DNA from: Gammaproteobacteria bacterium
Lineage (GTDB): Bacteria; Pseudomonadota; Gammaproteobacteria; UBA6429; Thiohalophilaceae
Assembly: GCA_026197095.1 (NCBI GenBank)
Contig: JAPHTF010000003.1
Coordinates: 1 to 36,957, forward strand
Direction: 5' to 3'
Length of the DNA: 36,957 nucleotides
Shown: piece after piece, positions 14,887 through 24,900 of the stretch
Layout of the letters: each line of letters starts with the position of its first letter
Numbering within the stretch: position 1 is the first letter of the stretch
Notes under the pieces: generated by a model
Told to the model about the DNA's origin: nothing
The model's input: the letters and a program-made list of their open reading frames with translations, nothing else
Databases searched by the model: none
Translations under genes and position numbers: made by a program

Positions 14887-16005
14887 TTATAAATCTACGC
14901 GCTCGATAATTTCACGATGTTGTTCAAACTTGACTCGCTTAAGCATGACTTCGCTAGCATGTATTTTACCCTCTTCGTCAATGAGCAATACGTATTTAAT
15001 ATTCATTGATTTTGCTATTTCAACCCATTGTTTTGGTCCCGCAATAAAAAGCGCAGTGGCGGCGGCATCTGCAGTGGCAGCATCTTGATGTAACACGGTA
15101 ATGGATTGTGTTCCAACTGCAGGGTAGCCGGTACGGGGATCAATGATGTGATGAAAATGCTTGTCCTTATTTTTACTTTTTTTGTTTTTAAAATAACGTT
15201 CATAATCACCAGAGGTAAAAGCCGCTTCATTATCATTAAGCTCAAGTGTTGCCACAATGTCTGAACTTGCTGCAGTATTTTTATTATTCAATTGTTTTTT
15301 ATGAGTATCAATACGCGGATCACGAATGGCAATTTTCCATGGGCGATTACCATGTTTGCCAATAACTTTAAGATCTCCGCCGGTATTAATCAGTGCGTTA
15401 TGGACACCACGTTGTTTTAGATAAGTAAGCAAACGATCGATAGCAAAACCTTTAGCAATACCACCAAGATCAATTTTAACCGCAGGGTTGCGGTTATTTA
15501 CCCTGATGCCTCTAATTGTAATATCTTCCAGGGTTGGGTTTTGTCTAACCAGCTCATGGATTGCCTGTGCGGAGGGAAGCACACCGGACTGTTTATGAGA
15601 ATGAAACCCCCATAAGGCACTTAATTTTCCAACAGCAGGATTAAATAAATGTTTACTTTTAATAGCCAGATCTTTGGCGATATGAATCAGCTCTAACTCA
15701 CTGGGCGAAGCAGAGAACTCTACCGTGTGTTCGAGCATCTTATTCATTCTTGTTAGTGAGCCGGGTTCCCATGGGTGCCAAACTTCATGCATTAATTTCA
15801 GATCTTCCCGCATATCACGAAAAGATTCTTCTGCTGTTTTGTCATCAACATCAAACAAGGTAATGTTAATTATGGTGCCGAAGACTAAAAAAGAATCGTG
15901 GTGTTCACGAGGCTGTTGTTGGCAGGCGCTGACAAGTGCAGCAAGTACAATCAGTCCGATTAGAACAGGTAGGTTTGTAATATGATTAATTTTCATTAAA
16001 CGCAC
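14887..16005 (-). CDS. apbE: FAD:protein FMN transferase ApbE (lipoprotein)
   Basis: ApbE attaches FMN to threonines of periplasmic or membrane flavoproteins, using FAD and Mg2+. A lipoprotein signal is visible: a hydrophobic core LIGLIVLAALVSAC with the lipobox cysteine at residue 28, so the enzyme is probably anchored facing the periplasm. Core motifs include KIDLGGIAKGFAID (about 172-185), NTGGDLKVIG, and HHIIDPRTGYP (about 288-298). The 372 residues are normal. The frame can start with GTG at 16005 or ATG at 15996; neither has a strong ribosome site, and ATG seems as likely. It lies between gshB and the tonB gene, where P. aeruginosa has no apbE. Its flavoprotein substrate (Rnf, Nqr or other) is not in the window. 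Confidence 0.93.
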   Translation of the reverse strand: MRLMKINHITNLPVLIGLIVLAALVSACQQQPREHHDSFLVFGTIINITLFDVDDKTAEESFRDMREDLKLMHEVWHPWEPGSLTRMNKMLEHTVEFSASPSELELIHIAKDLAIKSKHLFNPAVGKLSALWGFHSHKQSGVLPSAQAIHELVRQNPTLEDITIRGIRVNNRNPAVKIDLGGIAKGFAIDRLLTYLKQRGVHNALINTGGDLKVIGKHGNRPWKIAIRDPRIDTHKKQLNNKNTAASSDIVATLELNDNEAAFTSGDYERYFKNKKSKNKDKHFHHIIDPRTGYPAVGTQSITVLHQDAATADAAATALFIAGPKQWVEIAKSMNIKYVLLIDEEGKIHASEVMLKRVKFEQHREIIERVDL

Positions 16006-16028
16006 AGTTGTTATTCAGTTAATAAAGC

Positions 16029-16979
16029 TTAATGAGCTCTCTGTTCAGCGATCCAGTCCATTAATAAAGCACTGATATTAATATTATATTGCTTATCAAG
16101 TTCACGAATACAGGTTGGGCTGGTGACATTCACTTCAGTCAGGTAATCACCAATGACATCAATTCCGACAAAAATTAATCCTTTTGCTTTGAGCACGGGC
16201 GCAACCTGTTCACAGATCCAGCGATCACGATCAGTGAGTTCTACACCGACCCCTTCGCCGCCGACTGCAAGGTTTGCACGCGTTTCGCCTTTTGCAGGTA
16301 TTCGGGCGAGGGCATATGGAACAGGAACGCCATTGATTAAAAGGATTCGTTTGTCACCCTGTTTAATTTCAGGGATGAATTTCTGCGCCATGGTGAGTTT
16401 TGAGCCGTGTGCTGTCAGGGTTTCTATAATGACACTGAGGTTTGAATCTCCGGGTTTAATGCGAAAGACCGAGGCGCCACCCATGCCATCTAATGGTTTG
16501 AGAATAATATCTTTGTGTTCTTTAAAAAATGTGGTGATATGTTCCGCCTGAGAAGAAACCAGTGTTGGTGGCATACACTGTGGAAAGTTATTGGTGAATA
16601 ACTTTTCATTGGCATCACGAAGGCTTTGCGCTTTATTGATAATTAAGGTGCCTTTTTCTTCCGCTTTTTCAAGAATATAAGTGCTATAGATATAGTTCAT
16701 GTCAAACGGGGGATCTTTACGCATTAAAATCGCATCGAGTGAATCAAGTTCAAGATCTTCCGCTTCACTTAACTGATACCAGGTGTCTGCATTATTAAAG
16801 ACTTTTAAGGGCTGCATTTTTGCGCGGGCAACTTCATGCGCCATATAAAGATCAGCTTGTTCCATGTAATAAAGCTGCCATCCACGGGATTGTGCTTCGA
16901 GCAACATGGCTAAAGTACTGTCTTTTTTGAAATTGATGTGCCCAATAGGGTCCATTACGACGCCAATTTTTAGTGACAT
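16029..16979 (-). CDS. gshB: Glutathione synthetase GshB
   Basis: This enzyme joins glycine to gamma-glutamylcysteine using ATP. It closely follows the E. coli type: IGVVMDPIGHINFKKDST at the start, LMRKDPPFD (about 88-96), LKPLDGMGGASVFR in the ATP-grasp domain (about 160-175) and a C-terminal INVTSPTCIRELD-like motif (TEVNVTSPTCIREL). I chose the ATG at 16979 (316 residues), which begins like other GshB; an in-frame TTG at 16985 would add two residues. The gene is divergent from pilG across a 387-bp gap, the same arrangement as in Pseudomonas. Confidence 0.96.
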   Translation of the reverse strand: MSLKIGVVMDPIGHINFKKDSTLAMLLEAQSRGWQLYYMEQADLYMAHEVARAKMQPLKVFNNADTWYQLSEAEDLELDSLDAILMRKDPPFDMNYIYSTYILEKAEEKGTLIINKAQSLRDANEKLFTNNFPQCMPPTLVSSQAEHITTFFKEHKDIILKPLDGMGGASVFRIKPGDSNLSVIIETLTAHGSKLTMAQKFIPEIKQGDKRILLINGVPVPYALARIPAKGETRANLAVGGEGVGVELTDRDRWICEQVAPVLKAKGLIFVGIDVIGDYLTEVNVTSPTCIRELDKQYNINISALLMDWIAEQRAH

Positions 16980-17372
16980 AAGCAAAATCTGACTGTTTTT
17001 TGAATAAATAAGGGTTTCATCTGCGCACTATACCGCTAGTTTCTCACAAGGTCATGATGATATTTTCTTAAGTTGGTGAGGTGCATGCCGATATTAAGGG
17101 TGCGAGTATATGGAAGTCACATAAATAGTGTTGCATATGGTGGTTTTCAGTAGAATTTATAATTTTTAATGGCATAGAATACACAGTCTTAATCGACCTT
17201 GTTTTGGTTCAGATTAAGTAATCAAAAAAGCAAAATATTCTATAGATTATAAATACTTATGGAATATAATTAAAATCTGTGTTAAATATATTAACCAAAT
17301 GTGACATGGTTTACATATTTTTGCGAGGAAATATGAAAGCTAATAAAATCATATGGTTAGGTACATATTAGG
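16980..17372. other. Divergent intergenic region between gshB and pilG
   Basis: This stretch must carry the gshB and pil-chp promoters. For the plus strand a TATAAT occurs at 17265-17270 with no good -35, so an activator or another sigma factor may be involved. For gshB a TATAGT-like element lies around 17025-17031 on the minus strand. The region is very AT-rich after 17140. Its right end contains a leader ORF listed separately. No other gene is visible. Confidence 0.4.
17333..17371 (+). CDS. 12-codon leader ORF before pilG
   Basis: An ATG at 17333 with a good GAGGAA ribosome site (17324-17329) opens a 12-codon frame, MKANKIIWLGTY, ending with TAG at 17369-17371, one base before the first pilG ATG (TAG-G-ATG). 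The pilG ATGs have no ribosome site of their own as good as this one. It could couple translation of pilG to the leader. It may equally be a chance frame; expression is unproven. Confidence 0.4.
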   Translation: MKANKIIWLGTY

Positions 17373-17774
17373 ATGTTGGCAGAACAAACAATGAGTGATG
17401 GATTTCAAGATCTGAAAGTGATGGTGATTGACGATAGTAAGACTATTCGTCGAACAGCCGAAACACTTTTGAAAAAAGCAGGCTGCGAGGTATTTACCGC
17501 AACCGATGGTTTTGAAGCACTTTCCAAGATTACCGACCATAAACCGGATATTATATTTGTTGATATTATGATGCCGCGACTGGATGGTTATCAAACAACT
17601 GCCTTAATTAAAAATAATAAAGTATTTAAAAATACACCCGTTGTTATGTTATCAAGTAAGGATGGTCTTTTTGATCGGGCTCGTGGCCGAATTGTGGGAT
17701 CAGAACAATACCTTACGAAACCTTTTACTAAAGATGAATTATTGAGTGCTATTCAGCAGCTTGTGCTGGATTAG
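17373..17774 (+). CDS. pilG: Twitching-motility response regulator PilG
   Basis: PilG is a single-domain CheY-like receiver in the Chp system. It takes phosphate from ChpA and promotes pilus extension and cAMP signalling in Pseudomonas. The receiver is complete: acidic pair in VIDDSKTIRR (about 21-30), phosphoacceptor D64 in FVDIMMPRLDGYQT, and a late LTKPF lysine motif (about 114). From 17373 the protein has 133 residues; an in-frame ATG at 17391 gives MSDGFQDLKV, closer to Pseudomonas PilG length. Neither has a clear ribosome site, which is relevant to the leader ORF just upstream. It is the first gene of pilGHI. Confidence 0.95.
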   Translation: MLAEQTMSDGFQDLKVMVIDDSKTIRRTAETLLKKAGCEVFTATDGFEALSKITDHKPDIIFVDIMMPRLDGYQTTALIKNNKVFKNTPVVMLSSKDGLFDRARGRIVGSEQYLTKPFTKDELLSAIQQLVLD

Positions 17775-17858
17775 TCTGTGTGACCTCTGTTTTAGTTGAT
17801 TAATTACAGAAAAAACGTACTACTAAAATCGGAATATTTTGGAACTAGGAGATAATGA

Positions 17859-18218
17859 ATGGCTAATATATTTATCGTGGATGACTCACCAACAGAAGTC
17901 CATGTACTCAAATCAATCCTTGAGAAAAATGGCCACACAGTAGAGTCTGCAGATAATGCAGAATCTGGCATTGATCAAATAACCGCTAAACAACCTGATC
18001 TTGTTTTGATGGATGTTGTGATGCCAGGTATGAATGGTTTTCAGGCGACTCGTGCATTAACTAAAGCACCCGAGACAGAAAATATTCCTATTATTATTGT
18101 GACGACTAAAGATCAGGAGACAGACAAAATGTGGGGTTTGCGTCAGGGCGCAAAAGATTACATTACTAAGCCTGTTGATGAAGCCATTTTATTAGAAAAA
18201 ATCGGCTCGATTTTGTAA
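17859..18218 (+). CDS. pilH: Twitching-motility response regulator PilH
   Basis: This is the second stand-alone receiver of the Chp pathway. In Pseudomonas PilH counteracts PilG, acting in retraction or as a phosphate sink. The 119 residues form just one receiver domain: IVDDSPTEVH (about 5-14), phosphoacceptor D52 in LMDVVMPGMNGFQ, conserved Thr in IIVTTKD (about 80-86) and lysine in YITKPVDE (about 102). AGGAG lies 9 bases before the ATG. It is 84 bases after pilG and 18 bases before pilI, consistent with one transcript. Confidence 0.95.
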   Translation: MANIFIVDDSPTEVHVLKSILEKNGHTVESADNAESGIDQITAKQPDLVLMDVVMPGMNGFQATRALTKAPETENIPIIIVTTKDQETDKMWGLRQGAKDYITKPVDEAILLEKIGSIL

Positions 18219-18236
18219 GCATAGGTTAATTGATTT

Positions 18237-18785
18237 ATGTCTGTTGTTTCTAAATCTTATGTATTGCTTCAGGATATTGAGTCCCGCAGTCGTAACAAAG
18301 CATTAGGTTTGCCACAACAAATTGAAGTAAGAAGAACATGGTCTGGAGTGGGGTTCAGACTGGGTGGAGCTCACTTATTATCAAAGTTAGAAGAAGTAGA
18401 TGAGATCCTTATTTCGCCCGAGATGACACGCGTACCAAGTGCATTGTCATGGGTGAAAGGTATCGCAAATATTCGGGGATTGTTATTACCGATTATGGAT
18501 TTACGGGATTTTATAGACGGTGAAGCAATAAAAACCGGACGTAAAACTCGCATCATTTTGATCAAAAAAGGTGAGTTAGTATCGGGGTTGATGGTTGATG
18601 AAGTATTTGGTATGCGGCATTTCTTTGAAGAAGAAAGGACGCATAACGTACCCGATGTTTCAGATAACCTGAAAAAATATTTACAGGGTGCTTTTCGTAA
18701 AGGAAATATGCATTGGGGTATTTTTGATATGGATAATTTAGCGGCTGACCCAGGCTTTTTAGAAGTAGCCGCGCGAAATGGATAG
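18237..18785 (+). CDS. pilI: CheW-like adaptor PilI
   Basis: PilI is the coupling protein that would link the receptor PilJ to the kinase ChpA. The CheW-type beta-barrel runs from about 35 to 170, with VGFRLGGAHLLSKLEEVDEIL, then VKGIANIRGLLLPIMDLRDF (about 80-98) as the classical CheW signature, and a late GLMVDEVFGMRHF. There is no enzyme active site. The 182 residues are normal. The start lacks a strong ribosome site, and translation may depend on pilH 18 bases upstream. A 164-bp gap with short repeats and a hairpin separates it from pilJ. Confidence 0.94.
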   Translation: MSVVSKSYVLLQDIESRSRNKALGLPQQIEVRRTWSGVGFRLGGAHLLSKLEEVDEILISPEMTRVPSALSWVKGIANIRGLLLPIMDLRDFIDGEAIKTGRKTRIILIKKGELVSGLMVDEVFGMRHFFEEERTHNVPDVSDNLKKYLQGAFRKGNMHWGIFDMDNLAADPGFLEVAARNG

Positions 18786-18949
18786 ACGGTTTTATAAAAC
18801 TTAACAATATGTTTGTAAGTGTGTTGTTTTTGTAAGTATGTTGTTTTTATTTAGAGCTACGAAATTAAAAAAATATAAATTTTACAATAATTCGTAGTTT
18901 AGTAATTTTTAAATGGACAATATTAATTTGTCGACGTTAGGAGTTAATC

Positions 18950-20962
18950 ATGAAGCTCAGTAGCAAAAACCTATTTTCTGGCCTCAGTTCTGGCCGAATA
19001 ATGGTGTACTTAATTGTAATGTTGATAGCGACAATTATTGTAATGGGTGTGACCTATAGCTTTATTGTTATTCAAGATGCAAAAGATCGTGAATACATTA
19101 ACCGTATCGGTGATCAGCGCGTACTCTCTCAGGAGTTGGCAAAACTCGCATCACAGGCCTCTCGTGGTGATATCAAAGCTTTCCCGCCATTACAGAAAAA
19201 TCGGGATGACTTTGATGAAACCCTGCAATGGCATATTGAGGGCGCTACCGGCCTGGGTATGATGAACCAGCTTGATGATATTTGGCGCAAATATAAAGCG
19301 AACATCGATATTATTCTCAAGCGTCGAGAAGTTGTGGCAAATATGCGTACCTTGATTGCTGAAATTAACGAACAAATTCCTAACCTGCTGGCAGTATCCG
19401 ATGACGTTGTAACGATTATGGCGGAACAAGGTGCGCCACCCGATCAGATTTATATCGCAACACGTCAGTTGATGTTAACTCAACGTATCTCATCTAACGT
19501 TAACCGGGTGCTGGACGGTGGTGAAGAAGCGATTACCGCGGCAGACCGTTTCGGTCGAGATGCGGCATTATTTGGTCGTGTTGTAGAAGATATGTTACGG
19601 GGTAATCGTAACCTGGGTATTAAAAAGATTACTCACAGAGAATCAATTGAAAAACTGAACGCAGTACGTGCTTTATTTAAAGAACTTCGTAATCAGGTTG
19701 GTGCGATCCTGGAACGCTCTCCAGAAATGTTCCAGGTATCTGATGCCGCTGAAAGTGTTCTTGCTGCATCTCCTGTTTTGTTAGAACAAATTGAACAATT
19801 ATCAACATCGTATCAGGCAACATTCAGTGATCGTATATCACAGACGATTGTAACGCTGTCGGGATTACTCTCGCTGGTCTTAATTATTATGTTAGCCGTG
19901 ATCTATTTACGCGACTCTAAAAGACAATTACAGGAAACGGAGTCATCGCGTGTAATAGTACAAGAAACGAATACGAGAAACCAGGAATCTATTTTACGCT
20001 TACTTGATGAAATGGGTAACCTGGCTGACGGTGATTTGACCGTAACAGCAACCGTAACCGAAGATATTACAGGCGCAATCGCGGACTCGATTAACTACAC
20101 TATTGAGGCTTTACGTTCACTGGTAACGTCAATCAATGATACAACTCAACAGGTATCTTCAGCCGCTCAGCAAACACAGGCAACAGCAATTCATCTTGCA
20201 GAAGCTTCTGATCATCAGGCGCAACAAATTACCGGTGCCAGTGCGGCGATCAATGAAATGGCGGTATCAATTGAAGCGGTATCAAACCATGCCGGTGAAC
20301 TGGCTGATGAAGCTGATAAATCGGTTGGCATTGCAAATAAAGGCGCAGACGCGGTACAAAAAACCATTAATGGTATGGATACCATCCGTGAACAAATTCA
20401 GGAAACATCAAAACGTATTAAACGTCTTGGTGAATCATCACAGGAAATCGGTGACATCGTTGAGCTGATCAATGACATCGCAGAACAGACAAATATCCTG
20501 GCATTAAACGCTGCCATCCAGGCAGCCATGGCGGGTGAAGCCGGTCGTGGTTTCGCGGTTGTTGCGGATGAGGTACAACGACTTGCAGAACGTTCAGCTG
20601 ATGCAACACGACAAATCGAAGCACTGGTAAAAGCGATCCAAACGGATACCAATGAAGCTGTAGCTTCAATGGAACAAAGTACCTCTGAGGTAGTATCCGG
20701 TGCGCAACTGGCACAGGATGCGGGTCAATCACTTGAAGAAATTGAAAGTGTATCAACGCATTTAGCTGAACTTATTCGAACCATTTCAGATTCAGCAAAA
20801 CAACAAGCAAGTGCGGCAATTAATATTTCTGACACCATGAACGTAATTCAGGAGATCACTACCCAGACATCAGCAGGTACCAATGAAACGGCTGCATCTA
20901 TCGGTAATCTTGCTGAATTAGCAAATGAATTACGTAACTCTGTTGCAGGCTTCCGTCTATAA
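18950..20962 (+). CDS. pilJ: Methyl-accepting chemotaxis receptor PilJ
   Basis: PilJ is the inner-membrane receptor that feeds the Chp kinase; in Pseudomonas it senses surface contact through pili. The first membrane helix (about 19-42) is followed by a periplasmic region with PilJ-type helical sensor modules (about 45-295), a second helix (about 302-322), a HAMP-like region and a cytoplasmic coiled-coil signalling domain (about 390-670). The hairpin tip is readable around 505-540 ([20 protein letters not shown]). The 670 residues match the family. AGGAG lies about 7 bases before ATG. A methylated-pentapeptide CheR-binding tail is not seen. It is followed by its own methyltransferase and methylesterase genes. 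Confidence 0.95.
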   Translation: MKLSSKNLFSGLSSGRIMVYLIVMLIATIIVMGVTYSFIVIQDAKDREYINRIGDQRVLSQELAKLASQASRGDIKAFPPLQKNRDDFDETLQWHIEGATGLGMMNQLDDIWRKYKANIDIILKRREVVANMRTLIAEINEQIPNLLAVSDDVVTIMAEQGAPPDQIYIATRQLMLTQRISSNVNRVLDGGEEAITAADRFGRDAALFGRVVEDMLRGNRNLGIKKITHRESIEKLNAVRALFKELRNQVGAILERSPEMFQVSDAAESVLAASPVLLEQIEQLSTSYQATFSDRISQTIVTLSGLLSLVLIIMLAVIYLRDSKRQLQETESSRVIVQETNTRNQESILRLLDEMGNLADGDLTVTATVTEDITGAIADSINYTIEALRSLVTSINDTTQQVSSAAQQTQATAIHLAEASDHQAQQITGASAAINEMAVSIEAVSNHAGELADEADKSVGIANKGADAVQKTINGMDTIREQIQETSKRIKRLGESSQEIGDIVELINDIAEQTNILALNAAIQAAMAGEAGRGFAVVADEVQRLAERSADATRQIEALVKAIQTDTNEAVASMEQSTSEVVSGAQLAQDAGQSLEEIESVSTHLAELIRTISDSAKQQASAAINISDTMNVIQEITTQTSAGTNETAASIGNLAELANELRNSVAGFRL

Positions 20963-21048
20963 GTTGTTTGCTTTATAGCATTCAATTTTATTTTGGCGTG
21001 ATGTAAAAAAGTAAGAGCCCGCACGTGATTTATGCTCAGGAGAAAAAA

Positions 21049-21948
21049 GTGTCTCAAACTCTATGGCAGCTAAATGAACTTATGCCAATGAGTAATACTG
21101 AGTATGCCTTGTGGTTAAAGCTGCTTGAAGATCGAACCGGTATTACATTACCCGAATTACGAAAAAGTTTTTTATTGTCAAAGCTTTCAATACGTATGCA
21201 AGAGTTAGGTATTACTGATTATAAAAGTTATTTTGCTTATGTGACTCATGGTAAAGCAGGTCGTGTTGAATGGGAGATTTTAGTCGACAGGCTTACTATT
21301 CATGAAACACGTTTTTTTCGTGACGCTAAAACATTGTCATTTATTAAACATGCTTATCTTGAAAAACTAAATTTTGAACAGGACAACCCAAGCATTCATA
21401 TTTGGAGTGTGGGTTGTGCGACTGGTGAAGAGCCTTATAGTTTAATGATGTATATAGATAAATATATGGCAGATAAAAATGAACAATGTTACCTGGCTGT
21501 CACTGCCTCTGACATTAGTCATGATGCTTTAGCAGTAGGAAAAAAAGCTGTTTATCATCAAAACCGGTTCACTAATGTCCCCGAAGAATACATTAATCAT
21601 TATTTAGAAAATGTCGGAAAAGATCATTATCTTGTCAATGATTCCTTACGTAAGCGTATTTGTTTTAACCGTCTTAACTTTATAAATCTTGATAGCAGTA
21701 CAGTTGGCAAAATGGATATTATTATTTGCCAGAATGTACTGATTTATTTTAAGCGCGAAACACGAATTCAAATTTTAAATCAACTTGTTAAGCATCTGCT
21801 ACCCGGTGGTGTCCTAATTTTAGGGGCGGGTGAAATTACAGGCTGGCAACATCCCGAAATTAATGCCGTAAAATACAATGGTGTATTAGCCTTTCAACGT
21901 GTTCAATCTCAGCTTGAGTGTATACAACAGCCGGGGTATGACGCATGA
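21049..21948 (+). CDS. pilK: CheR-type protein glutamate methyltransferase PilK
   Basis: This SAM-dependent enzyme would methylate glutamates of PilJ for adaptation. An N-terminal helical CheR domain (about 15-85) precedes a Rossmann domain with the SAM motif WSVGCATGEEPYS (about 115-127) and NVLIYF (about 223-228). I place the start at GTG 21049 because AGGAG (21038-21042) lies six bases before it, giving MSQTLWQ; the frame is open upstream to GTG 21025, but that codon has no ribosome site. The stop overlaps the chpA start as ATGA, so the two are coupled. Length is about 299 residues, as expected for PilK. Confidence 0.93.
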   Translation: MSQTLWQLNELMPMSNTEYALWLKLLEDRTGITLPELRKSFLLSKLSIRMQELGITDYKSYFAYVTHGKAGRVEWEILVDRLTIHETRFFRDAKTLSFIKHAYLEKLNFEQDNPSIHIWSVGCATGEEPYSLMMYIDKYMADKNEQCYLAVTASDISHDALAVGKKAVYHQNRFTNVPEEYINHYLENVGKDHYLVNDSLRKRICFNRLNFINLDSSTVGKMDIIICQNVLIYFKRETRIQILNQLVKHLLPGGVLILGAGEITGWQHPEINAVKYNGVLAFQRVQSQLECIQQPGYDA

Positions 21949-24900
21949 GTATTGTTGATACAAATACACTGAAGTGGGTTAAATCTGAAATTGATGAGAC
22001 CTTAAAGCAAGCACAGGTTTCGCTTGAAGCTTATGTTGAAGACACGGCTGACGATTCACAAATACGTTTTTGCATAAATTATTTGCACCAGGTTCACGGT
22101 ACCTTGCAAATGGTTGAGCTCCACGGTGCAGCTTTAGCTGTAGAGGAAATGGAGAAGCTTGCACAGGCTATTCATGAAGATAATGTTCATAACAAAGATG
22201 ATGCTTATGAAACATTGATGGGAGGCATCTTACAGGTGCCCGATTACCTTGAGCACTTGTTAGCGGGTAATCCTGATATGCCCGTTGTGTTGTTACCTTT
22301 ATTAAATGATATTCGAGCGGCCAGAAATGAGGCGCTGTTAAGTGAAGGTGCATTATTTACCCCCGATTTAAGTGTTACTGCTCCTGTGGTAGATTTTTCA
22401 ATTAGCAGTGGTGGAGAAGGCTTATCTTCTCTCGCGCGTAAGTTACGTCACAATTATCACCTTGGTTTATTATCCTGGTTTAAAAATAGTAATCCTAAAG
22501 CGGGTCTGCAAAAAATCTCAGATGTTATAACTGAGCTCACCCAGGCTGCTGAGTCGGATGAAGCAAGACGAGTCTTTTGGATAGCCAATGGTTTAGTTGA
22601 AAGCCTTAAAGAAGATGGTGTTGAAACCAGCGTTGCCGTAAAGATGTTAATGGGGCACGTTGATCGTCAAATTAAAAAAATTATAGATGAAGGTGAGTTA
22701 GCTCTTGATGAAGCTCCGCCAGAAGAATTAGAAAAAAACCTGCTTTATTATATTGCGACATCAAGTTCTGCTGGTGAGCAAACAAAAAAAATTAAAGATG
22801 CATTCCGCCTTAAAGAAATCATGCCTGATACCCAGGCGCTTGAACAGGCACGAGCAGATTTAACTGCGCCTAATGCGGCATTAATGGAAACAGTCTCTGC
22901 TGTTATCATTGAAGATATTAATAAAGTTAAAGACAGCCTGGATATGTTTGTTCGTTCCGATGAGAAAGACGTGACATTACTCAGTAATGTGCATAGCTCG
23001 TTGAAACAGATGGCCGATACACTCGCCATGCTAAATTTAGGTGTGCAACGTGAAGCTGTTTTGAAGCAAGCGGGTCTTATTAATAATATTGTTAATGGTG
23101 ATCTTGCTGCTGCTGAATCAGAGTTAATGAATATTGCTGCAGCTATGATTGCTGTTGAAAATTCATTAAGCGAAGTATCAACAGCTAAAGCTGCTTCATC
23201 AATAGTCGTTGAAGAAGGTATTGATGCGGGTGATGCAGCACTTGCGCAAATGCAGGGTGCTGAGCAACAGAAACTTATGCAAACTGTACTGGATGAGGCA
23301 AAAATTAACTTATCAAAAGTTAAGGATAGCTTAACGATATTCAGTCAGAATAATGAAGAACGTGATCAGCTAAAACCTATTCCTGCTTTGCTTGAGCAAG
23401 TTCAAGGCAGCTTGATGATTCTGTCATTAGAAAGCGCTGCGAATTTACTGGCGCTAACAAATAACTACATTCGTAAAGATCTTATAAAAGAAACAATCCC
23501 ACCATCATTAGATGATATGAATAACCTGGCTGATGCAATTAGTAGTCTTGAGTATTACATGGAATCACTGATGGGCAGCTGGGGACAGCCGGAAGCTATT
23601 CTTGCTGTTGCAGAACAAAGTTTACAGGCATTGGGTATCAATACGGGTGAAACTGCTGAAAGAGTAGAGGATGTTTCTGATATTGAAGATATTCAGGTAG
23701 AAACACCTGCAAAAGATATTATAGAAAATAATGTTTTTTCGCTTGATGATATCGACAGTGAAGAATCAATAGAGCTCGATTCAGGCTTAGATTTATCTCT
23801 TGAAAGTAATGAATTTGATAATGATAGTTTTGAAAATGCTTTAGATGTTTCTGACGATGTATCTCTCGATGATATAAGTTTTGATTTAACCGAAGCAACG
23901 CTGTCTGATGAAGATGAAGAGGAAATAATTCTAGATGATATAGCGCTAAATGATATATCACTTGATGAAGGTTTGTCTTTTGATATTGAAAGTGATGTTG
24001 TTGCTCATGAAAGTTTAGAAAACGTCGAATCGATCCTTGAAATACAGGATGACACTATTACTGCGCCTCCGGCACCTGTTATAGAAATTGATGCAACTCA
24101 ACCGCCACCATCGAAACCTGATGCAGTAAAAGAACCTTCTTTATTAGATGATACGATTGATGATGAAATTATTGAAATTTTCATGGAAGAAGCTGAAGAG
24201 GCTTATGAAACTATTTCAGAACATCTTCCTGTGTGGGTTGCAAATACAGCAAATGATGAACCATTAAAGGAAATAAGACGGGCATATCATACGCTTAAAG
24301 GTAGTGGTCGTTTAGTAGGTGCAACTGACTTAGGTGAGTTTGCCTGGGCATTTGAAAATATGCTTAATCGTGTTCTTGATAACACTATTAAAGCCAGTCC
24401 AGAGCTTCTTGAATTAATGGATCTTGGTAACAAGGCATTACTTGAATTATTTGAACTGTTCAAGGTGAATGCAAAGCCAGGCAAAAATATTTTGGTTCTC
24501 ATGGCCCACGCTGATGCCTTGAGTCAGGGTAAGTCGATTGACCTTAATGGACTGGCAAATACTGAAGCTGAGTTAGAAAACGAAATGAGTCTGGATTTAG
24601 ATTTAGATGAGTCAATTGCATCTGCATCTGAAGTAGACGATATAATCGAGCTTACAGATTTTGAAGTGCCGGTTGAAGTTGAAGAAGAAATAACATTAGC
24701 CGATTTTGAAGAACCTGTTCTAATAGATGAAGCTGTTGATGTTCCTGATGAAGATTTACTTCCTGTTGATATTGATCCTGTTTTATTAGAAATTTATCGT
24801 AAAGAAGTTGCGGTACATATCGCAACATTAAAGGAATATATTCGTTCATGGCATGATGGTGTTGTCACTCCAGAAGTGAGTTTATTACGTGCGCTACATA

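Noticed and set aside
21025-21048. Extended pilK start at GTG 21025
   Set aside because: AGGAG at 21038-21042 is correctly placed only for GTG 21049.
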